Under the pieces are notes generated by a model. That model had not been told where the DNA came from and ran no database searches. It saw only the letters and a list, made by a program, of their open reading frames with translations. Positions 44,068 to 52,516 of a DNA stretch of 58,599 nucleotides are shown here, piece by piece. How positions within the stretch are numbered: position 1 is the stretch's first letter; every line of letters begins with the position of its first letter. Origin of the DNA: Chloroflexota bacterium (lineage in GTDB: Bacteria > Chloroflexota > Dehalococcoidia > UBA2979); NCBI GenBank assembly GCA_009840945.1, contig VXMU01000098.1, forward strand, positions 8,880-67,478, in the 5' to 3' direction. A program made the position numbers and the translations under genes.

Positions 44068-45039
44068 TCAGGCTTCCGCGGTCTGGGGTGTCGCCTCGGG
44101 CGTGGCAAGCAGCGCGTCGACGAACCCCGCCGGGTCGAACGGCGCGAGGTCGCCGGGGCCGTCGCCGGTGCCGATGAACCGCACCGGCAGCCCGAGCTGC
44201 GAGGCGACGGCGAAGACGATGCCGCCCTTCGCGCTGCCGTCGAGCTTCGTGAGGATCACCGAGGTGACGTCGACGGCGTCGGTGAAGGCCCGCGCCTGCG
44301 AGAGCCCGTTCTGGCCCGTGGTCGCGTCCAACACGAGCGCGACCTCGTCGGGCCCGCGCCCGACCTGGCGCTCGATGACGCGCCGCATCTTCGCAAGTTC
44401 GTCCAGGAGGTGCTGCTTGTTGTGGAGCCGCCCCGCCGTGTCGACCAGGACGATGTCGTGGCCGCGCGCCGTCGCCGCCTCGGCGGCGTCGAACGCGACA
44501 GCGGCGGCGTCCGCGCCCTGCTGGTGGGCGACGAGGTCGAACCCCACGCGGTCGCTCCAGGTGCGGAGCTGGTCGACGGCGGCCGCGCGGAACGTGTCAC
44601 CGGCGGCGGCGAGCACGCGCTTGCCGTCCTCCATGTAGCCGTGGGCGAGCCGCGCGATGGCGGTGGTCTTCCCCGTCCCGTTCACCCCGACGACGAGCAC
44701 CACGGCCGGCTCGGGCGCGGGCTCGACCGCGCCCGGCCCCCACAGCCGGCCCGTCCCCGCGGGCCCTTCGAGGATCGCGATCAGCTCGTCGCGGAGGGCG
44801 GTGCGGACGTCCTCGGCGGTATCGGGGTCGGTGGCGCGGATGCGTTCGAGCACGTCGAAGGTCGTCTCGACGCCGGTGTCGGCGCCGATGAGCACCTCTT
44901 CGAGGGACTCCCACAGCTCCGGGCCGACGTCGCGGCCGCGCAGTGCGTCGCTGACGCGCCCGAACCACGAGCGGCGCGTGCGCGCGAGCGCCTCACCGGT
45001 CGCCGCCTCGGACTCCTTGCTCCGGGCGAACAGCCTCAC
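44068..45039 (-). CDS. ftsY: Signal recognition particle receptor FtsY
   Basis: This 323-residue GTPase has the SRP NG domain: GVNGTGKTT, DTFRAAAVDQL, DTAGR and TKLDGSAKGG. The N-terminal acidic membrane-binding region is short, as in many non-proteobacterial FtsY proteins. It docks the SRP-ribosome complex at the membrane for protein insertion. The GTG start lies 82 bases after the smc stop. The rnc-smc-ftsY order is widely conserved in bacteria. Confidence 0.95.
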   Translation of the reverse strand: MRLFARSKESEAATGEALARTRRSWFGRVSDALRGRDVGPELWESLEEVLIGADTGVETTFDVLERIRATDPDTAEDVRTALRDELIAILEGPAGTGRLWGPGAVEPAPEPAVVLVVGVNGTGKTTAIARLAHGYMEDGKRVLAAAGDTFRAAAVDQLRTWSDRVGFDLVAHQQGADAAAVAFDAAEAATARGHDIVLVDTAGRLHNKQHLLDELAKMRRVIERQVGRGPDEVALVLDATTGQNGLSQARAFTDAVDVTSVILTKLDGSAKGGIVFAVASQLGLPVRFIGTGDGPGDLAPFDPAGFVDALLATPEATPQTAEA

Positions 45040-45121
45040 GTGGCATCCCCACTACGCGTCGAGGTACGCCTCGATGGTATGGCCAAGGTCGGGTCGTGGC
45101 TACGGGGACGGAGCCCGGCGG

Positions 45122-48100
45122 CTACGAGGCCTGCGGCAGGTCCGCGAGCCGCAGCGAGAGCACGCGCGACGCCGAGTCGTCACCCATCGAGACCCCGTAG
45201 ATGGCGTCGGCCGCCTCGATGGTGCCGCGGTTGTGCGTGATCACGATGAACTGCGAGCGGTCGCTCATCTCGCGCAGCGTCTGCACGAACCGCCCCACGT
45301 TCGCGTCGTCGAGCGCTGCGTCGACCTCGTCGAGGACGCACACCGGCGCCGGGTTCACCGACAGCAGCGCGAAGAGCAGCGCCACCGAGGTCAGCGCGCG
45401 CTCGCCGCCGGAGAGCATCGCGAGCGACGAGATGCGCTTGCCCGGCGGTTGCGCCCGCACCTCCACGCCCGGGTCCCCGGGGTCGTCCGACTCGTCCTCC
45501 AGCACGGGCTCGACCAGCGTCAGCTCCGCGGAGCCGCCGCCGAAGAAGCGCTGGAAGTACTCGCCGAAGCTGGCGTTGACCAGCTCGAACGTCTCGTCGA
45601 AGCGCTCGCGGATGCGGCGCTCGAGGTCGGCGATGGCCTCGCGCAACTGCTCCTCGGCGGCCTCGAGGTCCGAGACCTGCCCGACGAGGAAGTCGTGCCG
45701 CTCCTGCTCCTCGGTCAGGTCCTCGATCGCCTCGAGGTTGACGGGGCCGAGCGCGCGCAGCTCGCCGCGCAGCTCGGCGACGCGCGTGCGCAACTCCTCC
45801 GCGGAGACGTCCGCGCCGCCGCTCGGCGGCGGCGGGGCGCCGTTCGCGCGGTGCGCGAGGACGGGCTCCGGCTCCGCGTCGGGAGTCTCGTCGCCATTGC
45901 GGTGGGCCGGGACGCGGCGCACCGCGCCGGCCTCGTCGACGGCCATGCCGTCCTCGGCGAGCTGCTGCTCCAGCGTCTGGACGCGGGCCGCGCACTCGCG
46001 GAGCGTCGCCTCGGCCTCCAGCAGGTCGCGTTCGGCGGCGAAGAGGTGCGCCTGGTTGTCGCCGCGGGCAGCGGTGAGCGTGCGCGACGCTGACTCTGCG
46101 TCGGCGAGGGCGGCGTGCGCGGGCGAGACGGCGGCGTCGGCGGAGCGCTGCGCGGCGCGCACGTTCGAGCGCTGCTCGCTCAGGTCCCGGATCGCCAGCG
46201 CGAGGTCCTCGAGCTCGTGCTCGACCGCCTGCGCCTGCTCGCGACGCTCCACGAGGCGCTCTCGCGCGAGGCGCCGCTCGGCCTCGGCGGCCTCGCGGTG
46301 CGAGGTAGCCGCCTCGCGCTCGCCCAGCGCCGTCGCGAGTGTCGTGGTCGCCGCCGAAACTACGTCGGCCGCGGCGTCGCGCTCCACCCCGACCGCCTCG
46401 GAGCGGTCGCGGAGGGCCCGCAGCTGGCCGTCGATGTCGGAGAGCTCGGCCCGCAGCGGGCCGTCGTCGACGAGGGCCGCGTCGCGCTCCGCCTCGTCGG
46501 CGGCGAGTGCGGCATGGATGAGCCGCAGCTCCCCACCCAGCGCGACGAGGCGGCCCCGTAGCTGGGACGCCGCGCGCTCGTGGTCGCGCAGCCGCTCCTC
46601 GGCGCCCTCGGCGTCGCGGCGCGCCTTGCGCACGCCCTCGCGGAGCTGCTCCACGGTGCCGTCGAGGCGAGTGATCCGCGCCGCGGCGTCGTCCGTGGCG
46701 CGCTCGGCGGCGGCGATCTCCTCGGGCAGCGCCTCGGCTTCGTCGTGCAGCTCGAACTGGTCGGCGGTCGCGCCGCGCGAGCCGCCGTGCATGGAGCCGT
46801 TGGGCCGCAGCAGGATGCCGTCGCGCGTAACGATCGAGCCGAGCCCGCGGTCGAGGTGCTTGAGCGCGGTCTTGACGTCGTCGACGACGATCGTGCGGCC
46901 CAGCAGTGAGTCGACCAGGGGCCGGTACTCCTTGTCGGTGCGCACCAGCCGGGATGCGACTCCGACCACGCCGCGCTCGGTGAGCAGGTTCAGCGGGTGC
47001 TGGTGGCGGACCCCCGCGACGGGCAGCAGGGTCGCGGAGCCGACCTCGCGCTGCCGGAGGTGCTCGATCGCCGCGAGCGCGTCATCGGGCGTCTCGACGA
47101 TCACCGCGCCGAGCTGGTCCGCGAGGGCGGCCTCGATCGCGAGCTCCAGCCCGGAGGGCACGCGGATCACGCGCGTGAGCAGGCCGACGACGCCCCTCAG
47201 GGGCTCCTCGCCGGCTTCGGGTTCCTCGGCGGCGCGCAGCAGCTCGGTGCCGGCCGCGCCGCGCTCGTTGATGTGCGCCGACAGCGCCTCGATGAGGTCG
47301 CGGCGGGCGATGAGGCGGTCGCGGTCGGCGGTCCGCTCGCGCAGCGTGTCGCGCGCCTCGGCGGCGGCGTTCTGCGCGTGCTCCAGGCGCTCCTCGGCGG
47401 CCATGCGCCGGCGTTGCAGCTCGGCCGAGGCCTGCGTGAGCCGCTCGCGCTCGCGCTTCGCGGCCAGCGCCTCGCGGCCGTACTCCTCGACGCTCTCGAG
47501 GAGCTCGCCGCGGCGGGCGGTGGCGGCCTCGCGCTGGCGCTCGCGCGTGGCGCGGCGCTCGGCGGCCTGCCTGCGCCGCTGCTCCAGTCCGGCGATGTCG
47601 GCTTCGAGGCGGGCACGCCGGGTCTCGAGGGCGGTGAGGTCCCGCAGCGCCGCGCGCACCGTCTCGTCCGCGTCGGCGAGCGCCGCACGGGCGCCGCCCA
47701 GCGCCGTCTCGGCCTCGGTGACGCGCTCGTCGAGCGCGCCGGTCATATGCTCGGCGTCCAACTCGACGGCCGGCAGCGCCTCAATGTCCTCGATAGCGAC
47801 CGCGAGCTCCTCGCGCCGCACCTCCAGCAGCTCGCGTCGCTGCTCGCTGAGGGCGAGCTGCTGGTCGAGCGCAAGCGCGCGTTCGCTGAGTTCGCGCTCG
47901 TGTCGCTGGGTGCGTTCGAGCTCGGCGCGCGCGGCGGTGACGGCCTGCTCGGCGGCGGCGATGCGCGGCGCCAGCGCCTCGCTGCCGCGCCGGGCCGCGG
48001 CGAAGGCCTCGGTGCGCTGGTCGTGCCGGGCCTGGGCTGCCGCGTGCTCGTCGCGGGCGCGGCGCAGCTCAGTCTCGTAGTAGGTCTCCAGCACGGCGCC

Positions 48101-48766
48101 CAACTCGGCCTCGAGCTCCCGGTAGCGCGCGGCGCGGGTGGACTGGCGCTCGAGCTGGCGCAGGCGAGGGGCCAGCTCGCGGATCAGGACGCGCACGTGG
48201 CCGAGGTTGTCGCGCGTCTCCCCCAGCCGCCGCTCCGCACGGGTCAGCTCGACGCGGTGGCGATGCACCTCGGCCGCCTCTTCGATGAGGCGGCGGCGTT
48301 CGATCGGGCGGAGGCCGAGCACCTCATCGACGAGGCCCTGCGACATCATCGCGTAGGAGTTCTGGCCCACCTGCGCGCGGCGGAAGAGGTCCTGCACGTC
48401 CAGCAGCCGCACCTTCTGGCCGTTGATGCGGTACTCGCTCTCGCCGGAGCGGTAGGTGCGGCGGGTGACGGTCACCTCGCTGTAGTCGATGGGCATCCAG
48501 TGCTCGGAGTTGTCGAGGGAGAGCGTGACCTCGGCCATGCCCTGCGGCTTGCGCCCGTCGGAGCCGGAGAAGATGAAGTCCTCGCTGCGGCGCGCGCGGA
48601 TCGCGCGCGCGGACTGCTCGCCCAGCGCCCAGCGCACCGCGTCGGAGACGTTGGACTTGCCCGATCCGTTGGGACCGACGACGGCGGTGATGCCCGGGCC
48701 GAACTCGAAGACCTGGCGGTCCGCGAAGGACTTGAACCCCTGCGCCTCGACGCGGCGGAGGTACAC
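45122..48766 (-). CDS. smc: Chromosome segregation protein SMC
   Basis: This 1214-residue ATPase starts MYLRRVEAQGFKSFADRQVFEF with Walker A GPNGSGKSNV at about residue 32. Long coiled coils flank a hinge, and the C-terminal head holds the signature LSGGERALTS and Walker B CVLDEVDAALDD. A Gly/Pro/Ala-rich linker of about 60 residues (GDETPDAEPEPVLAHRANG and on) interrupts the second coiled coil. It compacts and separates chromosomes with ScpA/ScpB. The GTG start lies two bases after the rnc stop. Confidence 0.96.
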   Translation of the reverse strand: MYLRRVEAQGFKSFADRQVFEFGPGITAVVGPNGSGKSNVSDAVRWALGEQSARAIRARRSEDFIFSGSDGRKPQGMAEVTLSLDNSEHWMPIDYSEVTVTRRTYRSGESEYRINGQKVRLLDVQDLFRRAQVGQNSYAMMSQGLVDEVLGLRPIERRRLIEEAAEVHRHRVELTRAERRLGETRDNLGHVRVLIRELAPRLRQLERQSTRAARYRELEAELGAVLETYYETELRRARDEHAAAQARHDQRTEAFAAARRGSEALAPRIAAAEQAVTAARAELERTQRHERELSERALALDQQLALSEQRRELLEVRREELAVAIEDIEALPAVELDAEHMTGALDERVTEAETALGGARAALADADETVRAALRDLTALETRRARLEADIAGLEQRRRQAAERRATRERQREAATARRGELLESVEEYGREALAAKRERERLTQASAELQRRRMAAEERLEHAQNAAAEARDTLRERTADRDRLIARRDLIEALSAHINERGAAGTELLRAAEEPEAGEEPLRGVVGLLTRVIRVPSGLELAIEAALADQLGAVIVETPDDALAAIEHLRQREVGSATLLPVAGVRHQHPLNLLTERGVVGVASRLVRTDKEYRPLVDSLLGRTIVVDDVKTALKHLDRGLGSIVTRDGILLRPNGSMHGGSRGATADQFELHDEAEALPEEIAAAERATDDAAARITRLDGTVEQLREGVRKARRDAEGAEERLRDHERAASQLRGRLVALGGELRLIHAALAADEAERDAALVDDGPLRAELSDIDGQLRALRDRSEAVGVERDAAADVVSAATTTLATALGEREAATSHREAAEAERRLARERLVERREQAQAVEHELEDLALAIRDLSEQRSNVRAAQRSADAAVSPAHAALADAESASRTLTAARGDNQAHLFAAERDLLEAEATLRECAARVQTLEQQLAEDGMAVDEAGAVRRVPAHRNGDETPDAEPEPVLAHRANGAPPPPSGGADVSAEELRTRVAELRGELRALGPVNLEAIEDLTEEQERHDFLVGQVSDLEAAEEQLREAIADLERRIRERFDETFELVNASFGEYFQRFFGGGSAELTLVEPVLEDESDDPGDPGVEVRAQPPGKRISSLAMLSGGERALTSVALLFALLSVNPAPVCVLDEVDAALDDANVGRFVQTLREMSDRSQFIVITHNRGTIEAADAIYGVSMGDDSASRVLSLRLADLPQAS

Positions 48767-48768
48767 GG

Positions 48769-49524
48769 CTACTCGCCCCCGCCTGACGCGTCGAGGGGCG
48801 GCGTGCCCGCCTCGATGCGCTCGCGGAGACGCCGCACGGCCTCGCGCGCCGCCTGCTTCTCCGCCTGCTGCTTGCTCCCCCCGCAGCCCGTCCCGAAGAC
48901 CTCACCGCCGAGGCGCACCTCGACGGTGAACTCGCGCGCGTGGTCCGGCCCGCGTTCGTCGGTCGTCACGTACTGCGGGCGGCCCAGCTCGGTCTCGGCC
49001 AGCTGCTGCAGCGCGCCCTTGGGGTTGAGTTCGGCGGGGTCGGTCTGCAGGCCCGTGATCTCGGCTTCGAGCGAGCGCTCGATGAAGCGCCGCGCGCCGT
49101 CCATGCCGCCGTCGGGTCCGGTGTCGAGCCGGATCGCGCCGATCAGCGCCTCGTAGACGTGGGCAAGGTTGCCCTCGCGCTCACGTCCGCCGGTGGCGTC
49201 CTCGCCGCGGCCGAGGAGCAGCCAGCGTCCGAGTTCGAGCCGTGCGGCAACGCGCGCCAGGGTCGGGCCCTGCACCAGGTGGGCACGCCACTGCGTCAGT
49301 TGGCCCTCCTCGATGTCGGGGAAGTCCGAGTACAGCCGCTCCGCTACTACGAGCCCCAGCACGGCGTCGCCGAGGAACTCCAAACGCTCGTTGGAGCCCA
49401 TGGCGTCGGCGTGTTCGTTCGCGTATGAGGAGTGCGTGAGGGCGAGCCGCAGCAGCGACTCGTCCGCGAACCGCAGCCCGATCCGCTCCTGCAGATCGGT
49501 AAGCGAGACCGACGCGGGAAGCAC
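48769..49524 (-). CDS. rnc: Ribonuclease III (one catalytic Asp replaced by His)
   Basis: This 251-residue protein has the RNase III signature NERLEFLGDAVL (45-56) and a C-terminal double-stranded-RNA-binding domain with GCGGSKQQAEKQAAREAV. The second metal site should read D-x-x-E, but this protein has H122-V-Y-E125, so the aspartate equivalent to E. coli D114 is a histidine. Glu125 is kept. RNase III processes rRNA precursors and double-stranded RNA. It leads the rnc-smc-ftsY run and has its own promoter. Confidence 0.93.
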   Translation of the reverse strand: MLPASVSLTDLQERIGLRFADESLLRLALTHSSYANEHADAMGSNERLEFLGDAVLGLVVAERLYSDFPDIEEGQLTQWRAHLVQGPTLARVAARLELGRWLLLGRGEDATGGREREGNLAHVYEALIGAIRLDTGPDGGMDGARRFIERSLEAEITGLQTDPAELNPKGALQQLAETELGRPQYVTTDERGPDHAREFTVEVRLGGEVFGTGCGGSKQQAEKQAAREAVRRLRERIEAGTPPLDASGGGE

Positions 49525-49610
49525 TCGATTCGCCCCCTGGGGCGCCTCGCCGTCGACCAGCCGTTACGATGGCTGTGCAGACAGGCGCCGAACCCCCGCG
49601 CCACCGTGCC

Positions 49611-49640
49611 ATCCTATGGACGAACCGGCTCCAACGTCAA
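49611..49640 (-). promoter_or_regulatory. rnc-smc-ftsY promoter
   Basis: Reading leftward, TTGACG (49635-49640, five of six consensus) and TAGGAT (49611-49616, four of six) are 18 bases apart. Transcription near 49604 leaves a leader of about 80 bases before the rnc start at 49524. It is the best match to the sigma-70 consensus I found in the window. Confidence 0.6.
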
Positions 49641-49674
49641 TAACCGATAACGTGACTACACCCCTGCCCCGCAC

Positions 49675-50922
49675 TTGCTAGCGCCACTCCCATCCCTGTC
49701 GTCCGCGCTGGCGGCGCCCGCCCGTGAACTCCTCGAGGCGGGCACGGCGGCAGCCGAGGCGGCGGGGGCCGATCTGTGGGTCGTCGGCGGCGCGCTGCGG
49801 GACTGCGCGGCGGGACGCGCCGTGCGCGACGTCGACGTCGCCACCGCGTCGGCCGACCCCACCGCCGCGGAGCGCCTCGCCCGCTCGACGGCGGGGCGCG
49901 TCGCGGGTTCGTGGGAGGTCACCGCCGAGCCGCGGTTCGGCACGGCGTCCGTGCGCGGCGGGGCAGGGCGCCTGGAGGTCGCGACGCTGCGCACCGAGCA
50001 CTACGCGCGGCCGGGCGCGCTGCCGGAGGTGCGGCTCGGCGCGACGATCGAGGCGGACCTGGCGCGCCGCGACTTCACCGTGAACGCGCTGGCGCTGGCG
50101 GTCGCGGGGCCACGGCGCGGCGAGCTGCTGGACCCCTTCGACGGCCTCGAAGACCTCGCCGCGCGGCGGCTGCGCGCGCTCCACGCGCGCTCGTTCGCCG
50201 ACGACGCGACACGGCTCTGGCGCGGGGCGCGCTACGCGGCGGCGCTCGACCTCCGGCCCGAGCCGGCCACCGCGCAGTGGATCGCCGAGGGCGCGCGGTG
50301 GCTCCCGCCCATCTCCGGCGCGCGCCTCTGGGCCGAGTTCGAGCGCACCTCGGCGCAGCGGCGGGTGGCCCGCACCGTCCGGCTCCTCGACGCCTGGGGC
50401 GTGCTGCACGGCACCCATGAGGGGTGGAGCGTGTCGGAGGCCGCGAGGCGCGCACTCCGCCATCGCCCGGGACCGCATGCGCCCGAGGTGCTGCTCGCCA
50501 CACTGCTGGCGCTGCTCCCCGACCGCGACGCGATCGCCGCCCGGCTCGACGCGCCGCGCGCCGCGCGGGGGGAGGTCGACGCCGCCGCCCGCCTCCTCGC
50601 GCTCGGCGGCCAGACCCCCCAGCACCTCGTGAGCGTCAAGGGTGTCGGCGTCCACGCGCGGCAGGCCGCGCGCTGGCTCGAGCCCGCCCGGCAGCTGGGC
50701 CTGCAGCGGGCGCTGCGGCGCTGGGAGCGCACGCGTTCACCCCTCGACGCCGCCGCGCTGCAGCGCCTCGGCGTGCCGCCGGGGCCGGAGCTCGGCGCGT
50801 GGCTGCGGCGGTTGCGTCGCGAGCGCTATCTCGGCACTCTGGGCAGCGCCGCGGCCGCGCGGCGGCTCGTCCGCTCCGAACCCGGGCGCGAGGCGGGCAC
50901 GGATGACGAGGGACCCGGATGA
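49675..50922 (+). CDS. cca: CCA tRNA nucleotidyltransferase / poly(A) polymerase family protein
   Basis: This 415-residue protein has the class II nucleotidyltransferase head LWVVGGALRDCAAGRAVRDVDVATAS, with both Asp metal ligands in DVD, then RRDFTVNALALAVAG and a helical body that ends RSEPGREAGTDDEGPG. Such enzymes repair or add the tRNA CCA end; a poly(A) polymerase activity cannot be excluded. The start is a TTG at 49675 because an in-frame stop lies at 49648 and no ATG or GTG fits. It diverges from rnc and overlaps the next gene. Confidence 0.8.
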   Translation: MLAPLPSLSSALAAPARELLEAGTAAAEAAGADLWVVGGALRDCAAGRAVRDVDVATASADPTAAERLARSTAGRVAGSWEVTAEPRFGTASVRGGAGRLEVATLRTEHYARPGALPEVRLGATIEADLARRDFTVNALALAVAGPRRGELLDPFDGLEDLAARRLRALHARSFADDATRLWRGARYAAALDLRPEPATAQWIAEGARWLPPISGARLWAEFERTSAQRRVARTVRLLDAWGVLHGTHEGWSVSEAARRALRHRPGPHAPEVLLATLLALLPDRDAIAARLDAPRAARGEVDAAARLLALGGQTPQHLVSVKGVGVHARQAARWLEPARQLGLQRALRRWERTRSPLDAAALQRLGVPPGPELGAWLRRLRRERYLGTLGSAAAARRLVRSEPGREAGTDDEGPG

Positions 50923-51316
50923 GCCAAGCCACGCCTTGCTGGACGGGCGGCCCCGAGGCGCCGCCGTCGGTCTCCCCTCGCCCCCGCAGGCAGCGGCGCC
51001 TCCGCCGCGCCGAGACGGACTGAGCGCGGTGGCCGCCCGCGAACGCCGCCGCCGGATACTGCGCCGCGAGGGCCGGGGCGAGGGCCTCCCCGCGCCGGTC
51101 ACCCGGACGTTCCAGGGCATCCCCGTCACGCGGCTCGGGCTGCTCGTGCTGCTGCTGCTCGGGTTCTGGATCGGCCGCGTCGCGGCCGTCGTTCCGGGCG
51201 ACATCGTCGAGTTCGTCGTGGCGGTCATCAGCGCGGTGGCGCTGGCGATTTGGTACCGGCGCCGCGCCCGTGAGTACATGCAGATGCGCAGTGCGAACCG
51301 CAGGCGGGAGGAGTGA
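50903..51316 (+). CDS. Small two-helix membrane protein, unknown function
   Basis: This protein of 137 residues starts at ATG 50903, overlapping the preceding gene by 20 bases. The first 60 residues are Pro/Arg-rich and soluble. A basic stretch (ARERRRRILRRE) leads to two hydrophobic helices (GLLVLLLLGFWIGRVAAVV and IVEFVVAVISAVALAIW) and a basic tail. A GTG at 51029 is an alternative start near the conserved-looking part. No family is recognised. The next gene starts three bases past its stop. Confidence 0.6.
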   Translation: MTRDPDEPSHALLDGRPRGAAVGLPSPPQAAAPPPRRDGLSAVAARERRRRILRREGRGEGLPAPVTRTFQGIPVTRLGLLVLLLLGFWIGRVAAVVPGDIVEFVVAVISAVALAIWYRRRAREYMQMRSANRRREE

Positions 51317-51318
51317 CC

Positions 51319-51993
51319 ATGGACTGGTCGTACGACGGCGCGGACGGGCCGGACCGCTGGGCGTCGCTCGACGAGGCCTACTCGGACTGTGGCGGGCGGC
51401 AGCAGTCACCGGTCGACATCACCGGCTCCGTCGAGGGTGACGCGACGCCCCTCGCCTTCACGTACGGCACCCCCGCCAACGTCGCGCGCAACAACGGCGT
51501 GTTCGTGCACGTCGACTACCCCGCGGGCAACACGCTCGTCAGCGGCGGCCGGACGTTCGGTCTGCAGTCGATGCACATGCACGCGCCCTCGGAGCACACG
51601 GTCGAGGGCGAGGAGTTCGCGGCCGAGTTGCACCTGGTCCACGCCGACGCCGACGGCGCGCTCGCCGTGGTGGGGCTGCTGTTCGCACTCGGCGAGGCGG
51701 ACCCCGGCGTGCAGGCGCTCCTCGACGCAGCGCCGGCCGCCGGCGAGACGGTCGAGGAGGGCGTCGCGGTCGACCCCAAGCCGTACGTGCCGGCGGACCC
51801 GGCGTGCTACCGCTACGACGGCTCGCTGACGACGCCGCCGTGCAGTGAGGGCGTCGCGTGGCACGTGATCCGCGCGGCGGGCACGGTCTCGGCGGCGCAG
51901 GTCGAGGCGTTGCGCGCGATCGGCGGCGGGCCGACGAACCGGCCCGTGCAGCCGCTGTACGGTCGCGTGATCACGCTCGAAGGCGCTGCCTGA
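51319..51993 (+). CDS. Alpha-carbonic anhydrase without signal peptide
   Basis: This 224-residue protein begins WSYDGADGPDRWASL and has the alpha-CA core: GGRQQSPVDI, the zinc histidines in LQSMHMHAPSEHTVEG (H-x-H) with the third in AAELHLVH, and SLTTPPCSEGVAWHV with the Thr199-type gatekeeper. It hydrates CO2. Most bacterial alpha enzymes are periplasmic with signal peptides; this one has none, so a cytoplasmic site is suggested. The ATG at 51319 has GGGAGGAG upstream. Its stop is four bases from that of the convergent GNAT gene. Confidence 0.93.
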   Translation: MDWSYDGADGPDRWASLDEAYSDCGGRQQSPVDITGSVEGDATPLAFTYGTPANVARNNGVFVHVDYPAGNTLVSGGRTFGLQSMHMHAPSEHTVEGEEFAAELHLVHADADGALAVVGLLFALGEADPGVQALLDAAPAAGETVEEGVAVDPKPYVPADPACYRYDGSLTTPPCSEGVAWHVIRAAGTVSAAQVEALRAIGGGPTNRPVQPLYGRVITLEGAA

Positions 51994-51997
51994 GGGC

Positions 51998-52516
51998 TCA
52001 GGGGCTCCTCGTCGTGCGCCTGCGTCGACGGCGCTTCGGCAGCTCGAACCACGTCGCCCCGTCGCCACGGTCGACGCCGCGCAGCGGGACGTAGCCGACG
52101 CGGAACCAGAAGTACATGCCGTGCCCGTTGGTGCGCGGCGCGCGCCCCCGGAACGCTCGGACGCCCTCGCGCCGCAGCCGACCCTCGGCGGCGAAGATCG
52201 CGCGCACCCCGAGGCTGCGCCCGCGCCGCTCCGGCACGATCGCCACGCCGAGCGTCGCGGTCTGTACCCCGGGGTGGCCCTCGGGCCCGTCGCGCTCGAC
52301 CGTGAGCAGTCCGGCATGCTCCCCTTCAGCGCGCACGAGGAAGCACTCGGCGTCGGGCGGGACGGCGGGTAGCGGCCCCTCGTGGCGTCGTCCGATGCCG
52401 TCGCGGAGGGCCTGCTCGATAGTCGGGCAGGCGGCGAGCGCGGCGTCGAGCGTCGTCTCGCGCAGCACGACGCCGTGGCCGCGCGCCCAGAGCTTGCCGA
52501 TGGCCCGCTCAGGCAT
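51998..52516 (-). CDS. GNAT-family N-acetyltransferase
   Basis: This 172-residue protein has the acetyl-CoA-binding pattern LGVAIVPERRGRSLGVRAIF (R/Q-x-x-G-x-G/A) and an adjacent beta strand (FRGRAPRTNGHGMYFWFRVGYVPL). It probably transfers an acyl group to a small molecule or protein; the substrate is unknown. The C-terminus is very basic (KRRRRRRTTRSP). Its ATG overlaps the stop of the upstream helicase gene by eight bases, showing coupling. Confidence 0.8.
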   Translation of the reverse strand: MPERAIGKLWARGHGVVLRETTLDAALAACPTIEQALRDGIGRRHEGPLPAVPPDAECFLVRAEGEHAGLLTVERDGPEGHPGVQTATLGVAIVPERRGRSLGVRAIFAAEGRLRREGVRAFRGRAPRTNGHGMYFWFRVGYVPLRGVDRGDGATWFELPKRRRRRRTTRSP

